NCBI GenBank assembly: GCA_018830285.1 | Contig: JAHJSB010000063.1 | Span: 206,020 to 270,019 of the forward strand | Length of the DNA: 64,000 bases | Reading direction: 5' to 3' | DNA from: Alphaproteobacteria bacterium | GTDB taxonomy: Bacteria > Pseudomonadota > Alphaproteobacteria > Caulobacterales > Hyphomonadaceae | In this document: positions 29,684 to 39,253 of the stretch, one piece after another | Layout: every line of letters begins with the position of its first letter | Numbering within the stretch: position 1 is the first letter of the stretch | Notes under the pieces: generated by a model | Seen by the model: only the letters and a program-made list of their open reading frames with translations | What the model was told of the DNA's origin: nothing | Databases searched by the model: none | Translations under genes and position numbers: made by a program

Positions 29684-30118
29684 ATGCACCCCGCGACGCG
29701 CCATCGCATCTTCTCTGCATTGCCGGTCTGGCTGTGGCCTTATGTCTAGCTGCAGCTCTGGGGCCTGCAGCGCTGGATCAGGTTCAGCGGGCGCGGCCCG
29801 CTGATCGCCGTCTGCTCGCGCAGCGGCAATGTCTACATCACCGCCATGGCCGACGCCCCGGCGCCCGAGGGCACCTATGCCTACACGCCACCGAAGCAAT
29901 TTGCGTGGGCCCGCCTTGCCGTGCCCGCGGCCGCGTGCCTCTGCGGGCCCTGTCCGGGCATCTTCCGTGCACATTTCGTGGACCGGCCACGCCCGGCCCA
30001 CACCCTTCGCAGACACGTCCTGAGGGCGCGCCACCCCCGCACCACACCCACATCACCCCCCTCCTGCCGCCGCCCCCCGGGCCTGCGGCCGCTAGTGCTG
30101 GGCCCTGCCTTGGCGTGA
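29684..30118 (+). pseudogene. Gene interrupted by an in-frame amber codon
   Basis: From the ATG at 29684 the frame reads MHPATRHRIFSALPVWLWPY, meets TAG at 29747-29749, and then continues as coding-like sequence (LQLWGLQRWIRFSGRGPLIA, CSRSGNVYITAM, PEGTYAYTPPKQFAWARL) to about residue 90. After that the frame turns Pro/Arg/Ala-rich, so a later frameshift is also likely before the stop at 30118. The aromatic run on both sides of the TAG suggests one original membrane-associated N-terminus. A start at the ATG 29846 for a shorter protein is possible. Confidence 0.45.
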
Positions 30119-30158
30119 CCCCTTCCCTGCCCCGGCCTGCCCGCGCTAGGCTGGCGAC

Positions 30159-30770
30159 ATGATCCTGTATGACTATCCCGGCGGGCCCAACCCGCGCCGC
30201 GTCCGCATCTTCCTCGCCGAGAAGGGCATCAGCGTGCCCATGGAAACCGTGGACATTCTCAAGCGCCGCAACCGCCAGCCTGATTTCCTCGAGAAAAACC
30301 CCACCGGCGGCATTCCCATTCTCGAACTCGACGACGGCACCTGCATTTCCGAAAGCGTCGCCATCTGCCGCTATTTCGAGGAATTGCATCCCGAGCCGCC
30401 TCTGTTCGGCACCGGCGCGAAACAGCGCGCCATCATCGAGATGTGCCTGCGCCGGGTCGAGCTGAACCTGATGGTGCCGATCGGCATGGTCTGGGTCCAC
30501 GGCCATCCGCTGACGGCAAAACTGATCCGCCAGATCCCCGAAGCCGCCGCGCAAAACCGCGTGCGCACCGCCATGGGCTACAAGCTGCTCAACGACCAGC
30601 TGGCGGAAAATGACTTCATCGCCGGCGATACCTATAGCGTCGTCGATGCCGTGGCCCTCGCCACCTATGATTTCGGTGCCGGCCTGGTCGGCGTGCCCCC
30701 CGAAGACGGCCTCACCCACCTCGCCCGCTGGCACGCCGCCGTCTCCGCCCGCCCCAGCGCCACGGCCTGA
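30159..30770 (+). CDS. Glutathione S-transferase family protein
   Basis: 203 residues. Thioredoxin-fold N-terminal domain (YDYPGGPNPRRVRIFLAEKG, NPTGGIPILELDDGTCISES with the cis-Pro and Glu-Ser of the glutathione site) and an all-helical C-terminal domain ending NDFIAGDTYSVVDAVALATY. The catalytic position is occupied by Pro/Asn rather than a clear Ser or Cys. Substrate unknown. It starts about 40 nt after the interrupted gene. Confidence 0.85.
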   Translation: MILYDYPGGPNPRRVRIFLAEKGISVPMETVDILKRRNRQPDFLEKNPTGGIPILELDDGTCISESVAICRYFEELHPEPPLFGTGAKQRAIIEMCLRRVELNLMVPIGMVWVHGHPLTAKLIRQIPEAAAQNRVRTAMGYKLLNDQLAENDFIAGDTYSVVDAVALATYDFGAGLVGVPPEDGLTHLARWHAAVSARPSATA

Positions 30771-30818
30771 CACAACAGCGGGTTGACGTCAGCGCCGGCC
30801 ACGGCCAAGCCTTGCGGC

Positions 30819-31310
30819 ATGCCCATATCCATTCCGTCCGATATCGCCCACATCATCCAGCTCGCCATCGCGCCGGTCTTCCTGCTCGCAGGCATCGGCG
30901 CATTCCTCAATGTCATGGCCAATCGCCTGAGCCGCGTGGTCGACCGCTGGCGCAAGGTGGAAGGCTACATGGCCGAACTGGATGAGCCGGCCCGCCAGAT
31001 TCACGTGCCGGAGCTCGCGGCCATCGACAAACGGATGATCCTGATCAACCGCGCCGTCATCCTGTCGACCCTGTCGGCGCTGCTGATCTGCCTCGTGGTC
31101 GTGACGCTGTTCACTGGCCAGGTGGTGAAGATGGATGTGTCCAACGCGGTTGCCGCGCTGTTTGTCGCCTCCATGGGCGTTCTCATCGCCGGGCTCGTCT
31201 ATTTCCTCGCCGAGATCTCCGTCGCCACCCGCACCCTGCGCGTCGCCCCACACCTGATCCCGTCACACAAGGCGCGGCATCGGAAGAAGGGGCCAGCCGA
31301 CCTGTCCTAA
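30819..31310 (+). CDS. DUF2721-family membrane protein
   Basis: 163 residues from the ATG at 30819; a TTG at 30783 would add 12. Three hydrophobic segments: IIQLAIAPVFLLAGIGAFL (about 10-30), ILSTLSALLICLVVVTLF (82-100) and ALFVASMGVLIAGLVYFLAE (112-131). A soluble loop carries NRLSRVVDRWR, a DUF2721 signature. Function unknown. Its stop overlaps that of the convergent lipoprotein gene. Confidence 0.75.
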   Translation: MPISIPSDIAHIIQLAIAPVFLLAGIGAFLNVMANRLSRVVDRWRKVEGYMAELDEPARQIHVPELAAIDKRMILINRAVILSTLSALLICLVVVTLFTGQVVKMDVSNAVAALFVASMGVLIAGLVYFLAEISVATRTLRVAPHLIPSHKARHRKKGPADLS

Positions 31311-31885
31311 TCGTCGGCGCCCCAGTGCGGCAGCGGCGGGTCAGCCGGCTTCGACGTATCGAACTCCACCCGGAAGAAACGCCCGGGACGCGCCAGTTCA
31401 TAGGCGAATACCGCGTCTGCCGGACGGACCTCGATGGCCCAGACATTCGCGATTGAAACCGGAATGCCTTCGCGGTCGAACAGGGCTTTTGTTGCGGCGT
31501 CAGCCGGGAAGTCCTGGCGCGAACCGCTGCCTGCCGCCAGCACCCTGCCGCCATAGCCGCTCAAAGCGTCCTCGCTGCCGTCTTCATGCAGGTGAATATG
31601 ATGCAGGCCCAGCGTGCCCTTGTCCCGCGTCAATACCCAGGTGCGGGAGCGATCATCGCCAACCGCCAGCGGAATACGGATTTCCGATGTCGAACAGTCG
31701 CGCACATGCATGACAACACGCTCCGCCCGCCAGGCATCATCAGCCACGTCCTGGCTGACGATCGCCCCCTCAAATGCCTGACCACACAGCAGCGCCAGGC
31801 GGTCCCAGAACTGGGATTCCGGTGATTGCCGGCACGATGTCAGCGAAAGGGCGAAGAGACAGAAAAGACTGGAGCGCAAAAGCAT
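31307..31885 (-). CDS. Putative lipoprotein, unknown function
   Basis: 192 residues from the ATG at 31885, chosen because it gives a normal lipoprotein signal (lipobox LTSC, Cys18). A start at 31924 would add 13 residues read through a hairpin. Visible parts: FWDRLALLCGQAFEGAIVSQ, LGLHHIHLHEDGSEDALSGY and the C-terminal AYELARPGRFFRVEFDTSK. I know no named domain. It lies directly downstream of ftsH with a hairpin between. Confidence 0.6.
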   Translation of the reverse strand: MLLRSSLFCLFALSLTSCRQSPESQFWDRLALLCGQAFEGAIVSQDVADDAWRAERVVMHVRDCSTSEIRIPLAVGDDRSRTWVLTRDKGTLGLHHIHLHEDGSEDALSGYGGRVLAAGSGSRQDFPADAATKALFDREGIPVSIANVWAIEVRPADAVFAYELARPGRFFRVEFDTSKPADPPLPHWGADD

Positions 31886-31913
31886 GAGGCGCAGCCTAAA
31901 CAGGCTGCGCCTC
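31886..31913 (-). terminator. Hairpin after ftsH
   Basis: Perfect 11-bp stem (31886-31896 with 31903-31913, GAGGCGCAGCC/GGCTGCGCCTC) with a 6-nt loop, 26 nt past the ftsH stop, followed on the minus strand by ATGCTTTTG. The T run is short, so termination may be partial and the lipoprotein gene may be read through. Confidence 0.5.
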
Positions 31914-31938
31914 GATGCAATCATTTAGTCTGCCGCAA

Positions 31939-33861
31939 TCAGGCTGGGCTCGGCTCGGGGTCGCCAAGGCCGGTATCGCCCTTCGGCTTGCGGCGCTTGC
32001 CGATGACCGGGACAGCCGAAGCCGGGCCGGCATCATCGTCGCCAAGGTCAGGCCGGGACGGCTTGTTGCCCTTCAGCAGCTCGGCAATCTCGTTGCCGCT
32101 CAGCGTTTCATATTCCAGCAGGCCATTGGCAATCGCTTCCCAGTCGGACCGCGTTTCGGTCATGATGCGGCGCGCTTCGTCCATGCCGGTCTGGATCAGC
32201 TTGCGGACTTCTTCCTCGATCTTGCGCGAGGTCTCTTCCGAGATATGCGACGACTGCATCAGCTGCTGGCCAAGGAACACGTCGCCCTGGTCAGAGCCAT
32301 AATCGACCGGGCCGATATCGTCGGCAAAACCCCAGCGCGTGACCATCGCCCGGGCAAGGCGGGTCGCCTGCTGGATGTCCGAAGCCGCACCGGCTGTGAC
32401 ATTGTCATGGCCGAACTTCAGTTCCTCGGCGACGCGTCCGCCCATCATAATGGCCAGGCGGCTGGTCATCTCGATCTTGGACATGGACAGTTTGTCGTCT
32501 TCCGGCAGCTGCATGACCATGCCCAGCGCACGTCCGCGCGGAATGATGGTGGCCTTGTGCACCGGATCGGCCGACGGCACTTTCATCGCCACGATGGCGT
32601 GGCCGGCCTCATGCCAGGCCGTCAGCTCTTTTTCCTTTTCAGACATCACCATGGAGCGGCGTTCCGGTCCCATCAGGACCTTGTCCTTGGCATCCTCGAA
32701 CTCTGCCATCGCCACGACACGCTTGCCGCGACGGGCGGCCAGCAGGGCGGCTTCGTTGACGAGGTTGGCAAGGTCGGCACCCGAAAAGCCCGGCGTGCCG
32801 CGCGCGATCGTTTTGGTGTCAACGTCCTTGGCCAGGGGCACATTGCGCATATGGACGCGCAGGATTTTCTCGCGGCCGATAATGTCAGGATTGCCGACCG
32901 TGATCTGGCGGTCGAAACGACCGGGACGCAGCAGCGCCGGGTCCAGCACGTCAGGTCGGTTAGTCGCGGCAACAAGGATGATGCCCTCATTGGCTTCAAA
33001 GCCATCCATCTCGACGAGGAGCTGGTTCAAGGTCTGCTCGCGTTCGTCATTGCCGCCGCCGAGGCCTGCGCCGCGCGAGCGGCCAACCGCGTCGATCTCG
33101 TCAATGAAGATGATGCAAGGGGCCGAGCGCTTGGCCTGTTCGAACATGTCGCGCACGCGGCTGGCGCCGACGCCGACAAACATTTCGACAAAGTCGGAAC
33201 CGGAAATCGTGAAGAATGGCACGCCAGCCTCGCCAGCCACAGCGCGGGCGAGAAGCGTCTTGCCTGTACCGGGAGGGCCGACCAGAAGGGCACCCTTCGG
33301 GATCTTGCCGCCGAGGCGCTGGAACTTGGACGGGTCCTGCAGGAATTCGACGATTTCCTGCAACTCTTCCTTGGCTTCGTCCACGCCAGCGACATCGTCA
33401 AACGTGACGCGACCATGCTTTTCTGTAAGCAGGCGGGCGCGCGATTTGCCGAAGCTCATCGCCCCGCGTCCGCCGCCGCCCTGCATCTGGCGCATCATGA
33501 AGAAGACAAAGCCGACGATCAGGACGATCGGCAGGATTGAAAAGATCAGCGAGGCAAAATTGTTGCGGCCGCTGTCAGCATCGATCGTGAACGGCACGCC
33601 TTGTTTGACGAGGATGCCCTGGGTTTCCATGTCGAGGCCGCGCAGTTCGCTGACAAGCGTGCGGTTGTCGGTCGTCTTCACGACGATCTGCTGGTCGCCG
33701 AGTGTCGCCTCGACCACTTCGCCGCCATCGATCAGCTTGTAGATTTCAGACAGCTTTGCCTTGTCGGCATGGTCTGCTTCAGAGGTCCCGCCCATGGCGA
33801 CGGCCATGCCGATGACAAGCAGGGCGATGGCCCCCCAGATGGCAAGATTGCGCACGTTCAT
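31939..33861 (-). CDS. ftsH: ATP-dependent zinc metalloprotease FtsH
   Basis: 640 residues, inner-membrane hexamer degrading membrane and regulatory proteins. Two N-terminal transmembrane helices (about 5-24 and 103-122: [19 protein letters not shown]), AAA domain with Walker [14 protein letters not shown], Walker [18 protein letters not shown], and [14 protein letters not shown]. The zinc site HEAGH is at 417-421. In alphaproteobacteria FtsH controls sigma-32 and LPS synthesis levels. It follows tilS as in many proteobacteria. Confidence 0.98.
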   Translation of the reverse strand: MNVRNLAIWGAIALLVIGMAVAMGGTSEADHADKAKLSEIYKLIDGGEVVEATLGDQQIVVKTTDNRTLVSELRGLDMETQGILVKQGVPFTIDADSGRNNFASLIFSILPIVLIVGFVFFMMRQMQGGGGRGAMSFGKSRARLLTEKHGRVTFDDVAGVDEAKEELQEIVEFLQDPSKFQRLGGKIPKGALLVGPPGTGKTLLARAVAGEAGVPFFTISGSDFVEMFVGVGASRVRDMFEQAKRSAPCIIFIDEIDAVGRSRGAGLGGGNDEREQTLNQLLVEMDGFEANEGIILVAATNRPDVLDPALLRPGRFDRQITVGNPDIIGREKILRVHMRNVPLAKDVDTKTIARGTPGFSGADLANLVNEAALLAARRGKRVVAMAEFEDAKDKVLMGPERRSMVMSEKEKELTAWHEAGHAIVAMKVPSADPVHKATIIPRGRALGMVMQLPEDDKLSMSKIEMTSRLAIMMGGRVAEELKFGHDNVTAGAASDIQQATRLARAMVTRWGFADDIGPVDYGSDQGDVFLGQQLMQSSHISEETSRKIEEEVRKLIQTGMDEARRIMTETRSDWEAIANGLLEYETLSGNEIAELLKGNKPSRPDLGDDDAGPASAVPVIGKRRKPKGDTGLGDPEPSPA

Positions 33862-33954
33862 ATTCGGTCTCTCAATTTTTTAGTGTTCCTGAGCTCTAAC
33901 ATAGGAGCAGCAGTACACAAAAACGACTCCTTTCCGCTTAACATGCAGCAATTG

Positions 33955-34998
33955 TCACGCCTGGCCGACGAGCAGGTCTTGCAAATCGGCTAGACGCCGG
34001 ATCAGCAATGGATCCGGGCCATCCAGCCCCGTTTCCGGGACAAGGTGAACAATTGCACCCTGCCGGCTAACCTTCGCGCCGCCCAATGTCGCACCGGCGA
34101 ATGCCCTGGGAGACTGCACCCGGTCGGCGAGTGACTGCAGGTTTTCCCGCCGTGGTGGGGTCTCCCGGCCGGTCACGCCCTGGATCAGGATGCCCAATCC
34201 GCGCGCAGCGCTTTCCGGCCCCAGCATCGTCATGTCCGCCTGTATTAGGGCCGTGCCGGAGACGCGAACATGGTCGCGCAGCCAGCGCCCGAGACGCACA
34301 TCCTCGACCGCCCGCAAGCCGGTGAGATCTGCCAGGCAGCGCGAAATCCGCAGATACAGCCCAGGAGAGGCGGTCAGCAATTGCCGCATCCTTACCCGCT
34401 CGTAGAGCGGATTGTCATTCGTCGGGTCCTCGACCCAGCCTGCGCCCCGCGATGTCAGCACGTGTCGCAAATCGCTGCGGCGTGCGGTCAAGAGCGGCCG
34501 GGCGATCCGCACGCCCTCCCCTTCAGGCCACACCGGCGACGGCGAGACGGCCTGCATGCCGGCAAGACCATACCAGGTCGACCCCTGCCGGGCCCGCATC
34601 AGGAAGGTCTCGGCCTGATCGTCGGCCGTGTGGCCTGTCAGCAGGACCGCACCGCCTTGCGCCTTCAGCGCGCGGGCAAGGGCCGCATGCCGGGCCCGGC
34701 GGGCGGCGGATTGACGATTGATCGGGGCGTCCCACAACAGTGTCTCGTGACGCCTCCCGAGCGCGCGGCAAATTTCGCCGACCCGCGCCGCCTCGCCGGC
34801 AGACGCATCGCGCAGGCCATGATCAAATGTGAATGCGATGAGGTCGCGGCCACGCGCCAGCGCCCAGTCGTGGGAAAGATGCAGGAGCGCGAGGGAATCG
34901 CTGCCACCGGACACGGCGACCCCGACCGGGTCGGTCGCCGCCGGGCACAGCCGGTCAAAGGCTGCGAAAGCAGGCGTCAGCGTCTCTAGTTGTCGCAC
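33955..34998 (-). CDS. tilS: tRNA(Ile)-lysidine synthetase TilS
   Basis: 347 residues. Converts C34 of the CAU-anticodon isoleucine tRNA to lysidine using ATP and lysine. The PP-loop SGGSDS is at residues 30-35; FTFDHGLRDASAGEAARV and LTGHTADDQAETFLMR follow in the N-type ATP pyrophosphatase domain. The C-terminal part is short, so this is the compact form. It overlaps the cpoB stop region by 13 bases and is probably part of the tol-pal transcript. Confidence 0.93.
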   Translation of the reverse strand: MRQLETLTPAFAAFDRLCPAATDPVGVAVSGGSDSLALLHLSHDWALARGRDLIAFTFDHGLRDASAGEAARVGEICRALGRRHETLLWDAPINRQSAARRARHAALARALKAQGGAVLLTGHTADDQAETFLMRARQGSTWYGLAGMQAVSPSPVWPEGEGVRIARPLLTARRSDLRHVLTSRGAGWVEDPTNDNPLYERVRMRQLLTASPGLYLRISRCLADLTGLRAVEDVRLGRWLRDHVRVSGTALIQADMTMLGPESAARGLGILIQGVTGRETPPRRENLQSLADRVQSPRAFAGATLGGAKVSRQGAIVHLVPETGLDGPDPLLIRRLADLQDLLVGQA

Positions 34999-36020
34999 CC
35001 GGACTTGGTCCGCTCGACCGCCGACAGGTCGCGCGTCACGCCCGAAGCATTCGGGTAGCGTTTCGGCAACGTGTCGAGCGCGAGGCAGGCCTTCTCCTTG
35101 TCGCCAATGAGGCGCATGGCCCGGGCCAGCTTCACCAGCGCGTCAGGCGCGCGCGGATCGTTCGGGAATGACCGGATCATCGTCGTATAAGCGGCGCCGC
35201 TGTCAGCATAGGCTTTCTGCTGGTACAGCGTCTCGCCCAGCCAGTAGTGGGCCTCGCCTGCTTGCGGATCATTGCCGAACTTCTCGAGAAACAGGCGGAA
35301 GGCCGCCTCTGCACCGGCATAGTCAAACTGGATCAGTTTCGATTTGGCGGCGGCAAACAGCGGGCCGGCCTGGCCCGGCAGATTGCTGGCCGAAATGGTG
35401 CCGAGCGATCCGGACGGGAGGTTCAGCCCGTCTTCTGACGGGTTGTTCGAAATCGGAGTCGACGACTGACGCATGCCGGAAGCGCTGTTGGCGAGGCCAG
35501 ACGCGGACGATTCATTTGTCGGCGTGATCAGCCGGGTCGGCCCGGAATTGCCGAGGCTGCCAGACGCAGGTGACGACGGCGAGCCAGCGGAATAATCGCC
35601 GCTCTGCGCCGAACCGGGATAGGCGGATTCCGCCTCAGCGGCAGGGTCTGCAAAGGCCGGGTCGCCGCCAAGGCGGGCTTCAAGGGCAGACAGGGTACGG
35701 CCCTGCGCTTCGAGCTGCGTGCGCAATTCTCCGATACTGTCTGAGAGAGATTCATTGTCGCGCTGGAGGGCGGCATTCTGGTCACGCGCCTGGGAGAGCT
35801 GGAATTCCATCGTCTCGACCCGGCCCGTGAGGGTCATGATGTCACCGAGGAGGTTGTTCACCTGAACCTTCAGGTCCGCATTTTGCTGGCGAACCGTCGT
35901 CACCTGCGCAGCCAGGTCGGAACTAGTGACACCCTGCGAGATTGGCGCATTACGCTGCGCCATCGCCGGTGTCGCGGTGAGCACAAGGCAGGCAAGGGCG
36001 AGAGCCGGGGCTTTGAACAT
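34986..36020 (-). CDS. cpoB: Tol-Pal cell division coordinator CpoB (YbgF)
   Basis: 344 residues from the ATG at 36020, giving a clean signal peptide (MFKAPALALACLVLTATPAM, then AQ). A coiled-coil trimerisation segment spans about 30-110 (VRQQNADLKVQVNNLLGD, LSQARDQNAALQRDNESL), a Ser/Pro/Gly-rich linker 110-220, and C-terminal TPR repeats 225-344 (AAKSKLIQFDYAGAEAAF, YWLGETLYQQKAYADSG, APDALVKLARAMRLIGD). CpoB links Tol energy to peptidoglycan synthesis at division. It is downstream of pal, past a terminator-like hairpin. Confidence 0.93.
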   Translation of the reverse strand: MFKAPALALACLVLTATPAMAQRNAPISQGVTSSDLAAQVTTVRQQNADLKVQVNNLLGDIMTLTGRVETMEFQLSQARDQNAALQRDNESLSDSIGELRTQLEAQGRTLSALEARLGGDPAFADPAAEAESAYPGSAQSGDYSAGSPSSPASGSLGNSGPTRLITPTNESSASGLANSASGMRQSSTPISNNPSEDGLNLPSGSLGTISASNLPGQAGPLFAAAKSKLIQFDYAGAEAAFRLFLEKFGNDPQAGEAHYWLGETLYQQKAYADSGAAYTTMIRSFPNDPRAPDALVKLARAMRLIGDKEKACLALDTLPKRYPNASGVTRDLSAVERTKSGCDN

Positions 36021-36058
36021 GAATGCAATATCTCCGCGCAGTTTGGTCGCCACCATAC

Positions 36059-36093
36059 AAAAACAGCCGGGGCCAAAATAAGGCACCCGGCTG
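36059..36093 (-). terminator. Terminator-like hairpin between pal and cpoB
   Basis: Stem CAGCCGGG/CCCGGCTG (36064-36071 with 36086-36093), followed on the minus strand by TTTTT (36063-36059). It would reduce read-through from pal into cpoB-tilS. Confidence 0.55.
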
Positions 36094-36121
36094 CTTATTG
36101 TAGACCGTTCAGCAGAACAGC

Positions 36122-36667
36122 TTAGCTGGTCGAGCCGGAAACGATTTGCGTGAAACCGTTGCGGTTCAGGGCCCAGGATTGCTCGTCGCTGCCAGCAGCG
36201 ATCGGGCGCTCCTTGCCGTACGAGATCGTGTCGACCCGCGAAGGATCAACGCCGAGGCTGACGAGGTAGTCTTTCACGACCGACGCGCGGCGTTCGCCAA
36301 GCGCGAGGTTGTATTCGCGTGTGCCGCGCTCATCGCAGTTACCCGCCACGAGGATACGGACGCTCGGATAGGATGCGAGCCAGGCAGCCTGACGCTTCAG
36401 GATTTCCTGGTCGTCGGCATCAAGACGGTAGTTGTTGAGGTCGTAATAAACGCGCTCACCAACGTTGACGCGGAAATCGTCGAGCGAACCAGCCAGCGGG
36501 CCGGTAGGTTTCACGACTTCTTCGACAACAGGTGCAGTAGGCGCTGGAGTCGTGTCGACGACTTCAACCGGCGTCGTATCTTCAACGACAGGCGCGGGCT
36601 TGGAAGCGCAGGCGCCGAGCGAAATCAGTACGACGGCGGCGGCGGTAAGTTTCAGTGACTTTTGCAT
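36122..36667 (-). CDS. pal: Peptidoglycan-associated lipoprotein Pal
   Basis: 181 residues from the ATG at 36667 (GGGAG upstream). Lipobox SLGAC (Cys20) anchors it in the outer membrane. A Pro/Val/Thr-rich linker (23-57) precedes the OmpA-like domain: RVYYDLNNYRLDADDQEIL, VRILVAGNCDERGTREYNLA and LGERRASVVKDYLVSLGVDP. The usual NRR near the C-terminus reads NRNGF. Pal binds peptidoglycan and TolB and is positioned by TolQRA during constriction. Confidence 0.95.
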   Translation of the reverse strand: MQKSLKLTAAAVVLISLGACASKPAPVVEDTTPVEVVDTTPAPTAPVVEEVVKPTGPLAGSLDDFRVNVGERVYYDLNNYRLDADDQEILKRQAAWLASYPSVRILVAGNCDERGTREYNLALGERRASVVKDYLVSLGVDPSRVDTISYGKERPIAAGSDEQSWALNRNGFTQIVSGSTS

Positions 36668-36850
36668 TGCTAAGACTCCCCTGGATGTCCTTAGAGCGAT
36701 ATTGACGCCTTGCGGCGGGCGTTTTGTCAACGTGTTGACGACTAGCGCGTTGGTGATTCCATAATCTGACCGAAATCAGGCGACAATCGGGCGGTGACTT
36801 AACCGTGCGTCGTTTTGCACAAATTTGTCGCCATGTCTCCTGAAAGCAAC

Positions 36851-36872
36851 GCCCCCGGACCATTCCGGGGGC
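36851..36872 (-). terminator. GC-rich hairpin between tolB and pal
   Basis: Perfect 9-bp stem GCCCCCGGA/TCCGGGGGC with a 4-nt loop, about 15 nt past the tolB stop. On the minus strand it is followed by GTTGCTTTC, so the T run is poor; it may act as an attenuator or mRNA-stabilising structure rather than a full terminator. The rest of the 220-bp gap may hold a pal promoter. Confidence 0.45.
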
Positions 36873-36887
36873 CTTTAACTGCTAATA

Positions 36888-38243
36888 TTATTGCAGAAGC
36901 GGCGACCAGGCCGGGTCTGACGCGTCGGTTTGCGTCTGCAAACGCTGTTCGTTGCGTCCGGAAAGGTCGACAGACCAGAGCTGGGGCCCCGCGCCTGGAC
37001 GAGATTCGCGGAAATAAACGATCACGCGGCCATTCGGCGACCAGTCCGGACCCTCATCAAGATAGGCTTCGGTGAGCAGGCGCTCGCCTTTGCCGTCAGT
37101 CCCGATCACGCCAATATAGAACCGGCTACCAGACTGTTTGGTGAAGGCCACGAGATCACCGCGCGGGCTCCACACGGGCGTGGAATAGCTGCCCTTGCCG
37201 AACGTGATCCGGCAGGCCGAATCGCGACCGCCCGACGGGCAGGTACGCGGACTGCCATCGGCGTTCATGATATAAAGCTGCGGGCTGCCGCCCCGGTCTG
37301 ATGTGAAGACGATGGAATTGCCGTCCGGTGACATCGAGGGTGATGTATCAATAGCCGGATGATCGGTCAGGCGGCGCGATTCCCGGGTCCGCAGGTTCAT
37401 GATGTAAATGTCGGAATTGCCGCGCTCGGCCTGGGTCATCAGCACACTCTGGCCATCCCGCGAAAAGCGGGGAGCAAAGGTCATGCCCGGGAAATTGCCG
37501 AGCAATTCCTGGCGGCCAGTCTCGATATTGAAGAGATAGACGCGCGGCTTGCCACCTTCATAGGACATGTAGGTGATTTCCTGAGCCGACGGCGAGAAAC
37601 GCGGTGTCAGAACCGTGTTGCGGCCGGGCGTCAGGTATTGCTGGTTGGCGCCGTCACTATCCATGATGGCGAGGCGCTTCACGCGGGCCAGTTTCGGACC
37701 GGTCTCGGCAATATAGACGATACGCGTGTCGAAATACGGGTCTTCGCCGGTCAGGCGCTGGTAGATCGAGTCGGCGATCTTGTGGGAAATGCGGCGCCAG
37801 TTGTCCGGCGTCGTGGTCAGGCGGCGGCCCGGCTGGCCATTGATGCGCATGACTTCGCCGGCATAGACGTCCCACAGGCGGAACGAGACGGCGATCTTGC
37901 CGTCTGGCAGTTCTTCATAGGCACCGACGACCAGGCCGTCGGTCTTGATGATCTTCCAGTCGGCAAAGCGCGGCTGCACGTCCAGCGAAAGGTCCTTCTG
38001 GATAAATGAGGCCGGGTTCTGCATTTCGAACAGGCCGGTCGAGGCGAGATCGGCGCGCACGACGTCGCTGATCTGCTTGGCCATCGCGGCGTCGGCCCCG
38101 GAAATCTGGAAGTCCGGAATGGCCAGCGGCGTTGGCGTGAAATTGCCGTCCGTGACACGCACCTGCAGCTGGGCCGCAGATGGCAGGGCTATACTCGTGG
38201 CCAGCAGGAACGCTGTTGCCAGCGCCATCAGGATACGTTTCAT
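36888..38243 (-). CDS. tolB: Tol-Pal translocation protein TolB
   Basis: 451 residues from the ATG at 38243, with a signal peptide to about residue 24 (MKRILMALATAFLLATSIAL). The N-terminal alpha/beta domain includes PTPLAIPDFQISGADAAMAK. The six-bladed propeller repeats include GKPRVYLFNIETGRQELLGN, DIYIMNLRTRESRRLTDHPA and TSPSMSPDGNSIVFTSDRGG. Periplasmic; exchanges between Pal and TolA. It lies between tolA and pal in the conserved order. Confidence 0.97.
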   Translation of the reverse strand: MKRILMALATAFLLATSIALPSAAQLQVRVTDGNFTPTPLAIPDFQISGADAAMAKQISDVVRADLASTGLFEMQNPASFIQKDLSLDVQPRFADWKIIKTDGLVVGAYEELPDGKIAVSFRLWDVYAGEVMRINGQPGRRLTTTPDNWRRISHKIADSIYQRLTGEDPYFDTRIVYIAETGPKLARVKRLAIMDSDGANQQYLTPGRNTVLTPRFSPSAQEITYMSYEGGKPRVYLFNIETGRQELLGNFPGMTFAPRFSRDGQSVLMTQAERGNSDIYIMNLRTRESRRLTDHPAIDTSPSMSPDGNSIVFTSDRGGSPQLYIMNADGSPRTCPSGGRDSACRITFGKGSYSTPVWSPRGDLVAFTKQSGSRFYIGVIGTDGKGERLLTEAYLDEGPDWSPNGRVIVYFRESRPGAGPQLWSVDLSGRNEQRLQTQTDASDPAWSPLLQ

Positions 38244-38275
38244 TCGATAGTCTCCTTGAAACTTTTGGGGGCCGC

Positions 38276-39235
38276 TCAGTTCTCCGGCCCGATTGTCACG
38301 TCGATTTCCTGCCATTGGTCGTAATCGTCTGCAGGCAATTTGTATGGCGCGCACTTGCGCACTGCCCGGAGGGCAAGGTCAACCGGAATGCCCGACCGGC
38401 CAATGGGCCGCGACTTTGGCAAAATCAGTTCCGCCGAGTTCGACAGGCTGCCATCGCGGGCCAGCTTCAGGCGCACCACGACATTGATCTGGTCTTCCTT
38501 GGGCAGGTCGTCGATCCCGTTCCAGCAATAGCCGATCTGCCGGCGCACGGCCGCCTGCAGCGACGCAGTGTTACCGGTCCGCTCACCCGCGCCCTTGCGC
38601 GGTTGCTGGGCATCGGCCAGCACGGGCTTCTGGATGCGTGGCGGCTCCTGCGCCGGGGGCGCCTTGCGCTCGTTCTGGGCCTTGGTCTTCAGCACGTCTT
38701 CGAAATCGTTGAGGAAATCGAGGTCATCGGACTCGGTCTTCGGCTTCGTCTTCTGGACCAGTTTCTCTTCCTTCTTCGGCTCCGGCTTCTTCTTTTCCGG
38801 CTCCTTGACGGGCGCAGGCTCAGGATCCGGCTCAGCCTTCTCGTCTTCTACAACAATGTCATCCTCGCTCGGTTCCTCAGCGCGGGTGTCATTGGCATCG
38901 ACTTCGTCAGCCGTGAGGTCTTTCTGGTCGTCTGGTTTCGCCTCTTCTTCGGGCGCTTCTTCCGGCACCGGTTCGGCTTCCGGTTCGGGCTCGGCCTTCT
39001 GGATCGCACTCACATTGGTGACGAGTCCGATGTCGAGAAATTCGATCGGCACATCGATTGCGCTCGCACATTCGGGCAGGCGCATCAGGATATCGACCGG
39101 GCCGAGGCCCGGCTCGTCGCGTTCGAGCTTGGCGATCGCCTTGTCACACTCGGATTTCTGGTTCGGCCACGACATGACTGCCAGCGCGAGCACGCTCGCG
39201 TGGAGAAGGGCCGAAAGGGTGAAACCGCGAAGCAT
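38276..39235 (-). CDS. tolA: Cell envelope integrity protein TolA
   Basis: 319 residues. One N-terminal transmembrane helix (LRGFTLSALLHASVLALAVM), then an unusual Cys-containing segment (CDKAIAKLE, LPECASAI), then a long Glu/Pro/Lys/Asp spacer (about 78-200) instead of the Ala/Lys helix of E. coli. The TonB/TolA C-terminal domain follows (RRQIGYCWNGIDDLPKEDQI, VVVRLKLARDGSLSNSAE, ALRAVRKCAPYKLP). It transmits proton-motive force from TolQR to TolB-Pal. Position between tolR and tolB supports the call. Confidence 0.93.
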   Translation of the reverse strand: MLRGFTLSALLHASVLALAVMSWPNQKSECDKAIAKLERDEPGLGPVDILMRLPECASAIDVPIEFLDIGLVTNVSAIQKAEPEPEAEPVPEEAPEEEAKPDDQKDLTADEVDANDTRAEEPSEDDIVVEDEKAEPDPEPAPVKEPEKKKPEPKKEEKLVQKTKPKTESDDLDFLNDFEDVLKTKAQNERKAPPAQEPPRIQKPVLADAQQPRKGAGERTGNTASLQAAVRRQIGYCWNGIDDLPKEDQINVVVRLKLARDGSLSNSAELILPKSRPIGRSGIPVDLALRAVRKCAPYKLPADDYDQWQEIDVTIGPEN

Positions 39236-39253
39236 GGGTGCTGAAGGCCCTCG

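Noticed and set aside
31915..33540. Long plus-strand ORF (541 codons) opposite ftsH
   Set aside because: It is the antisense shadow of ftsH, a clear gene with Walker and HEAGH motifs; its own translation shows no family features.
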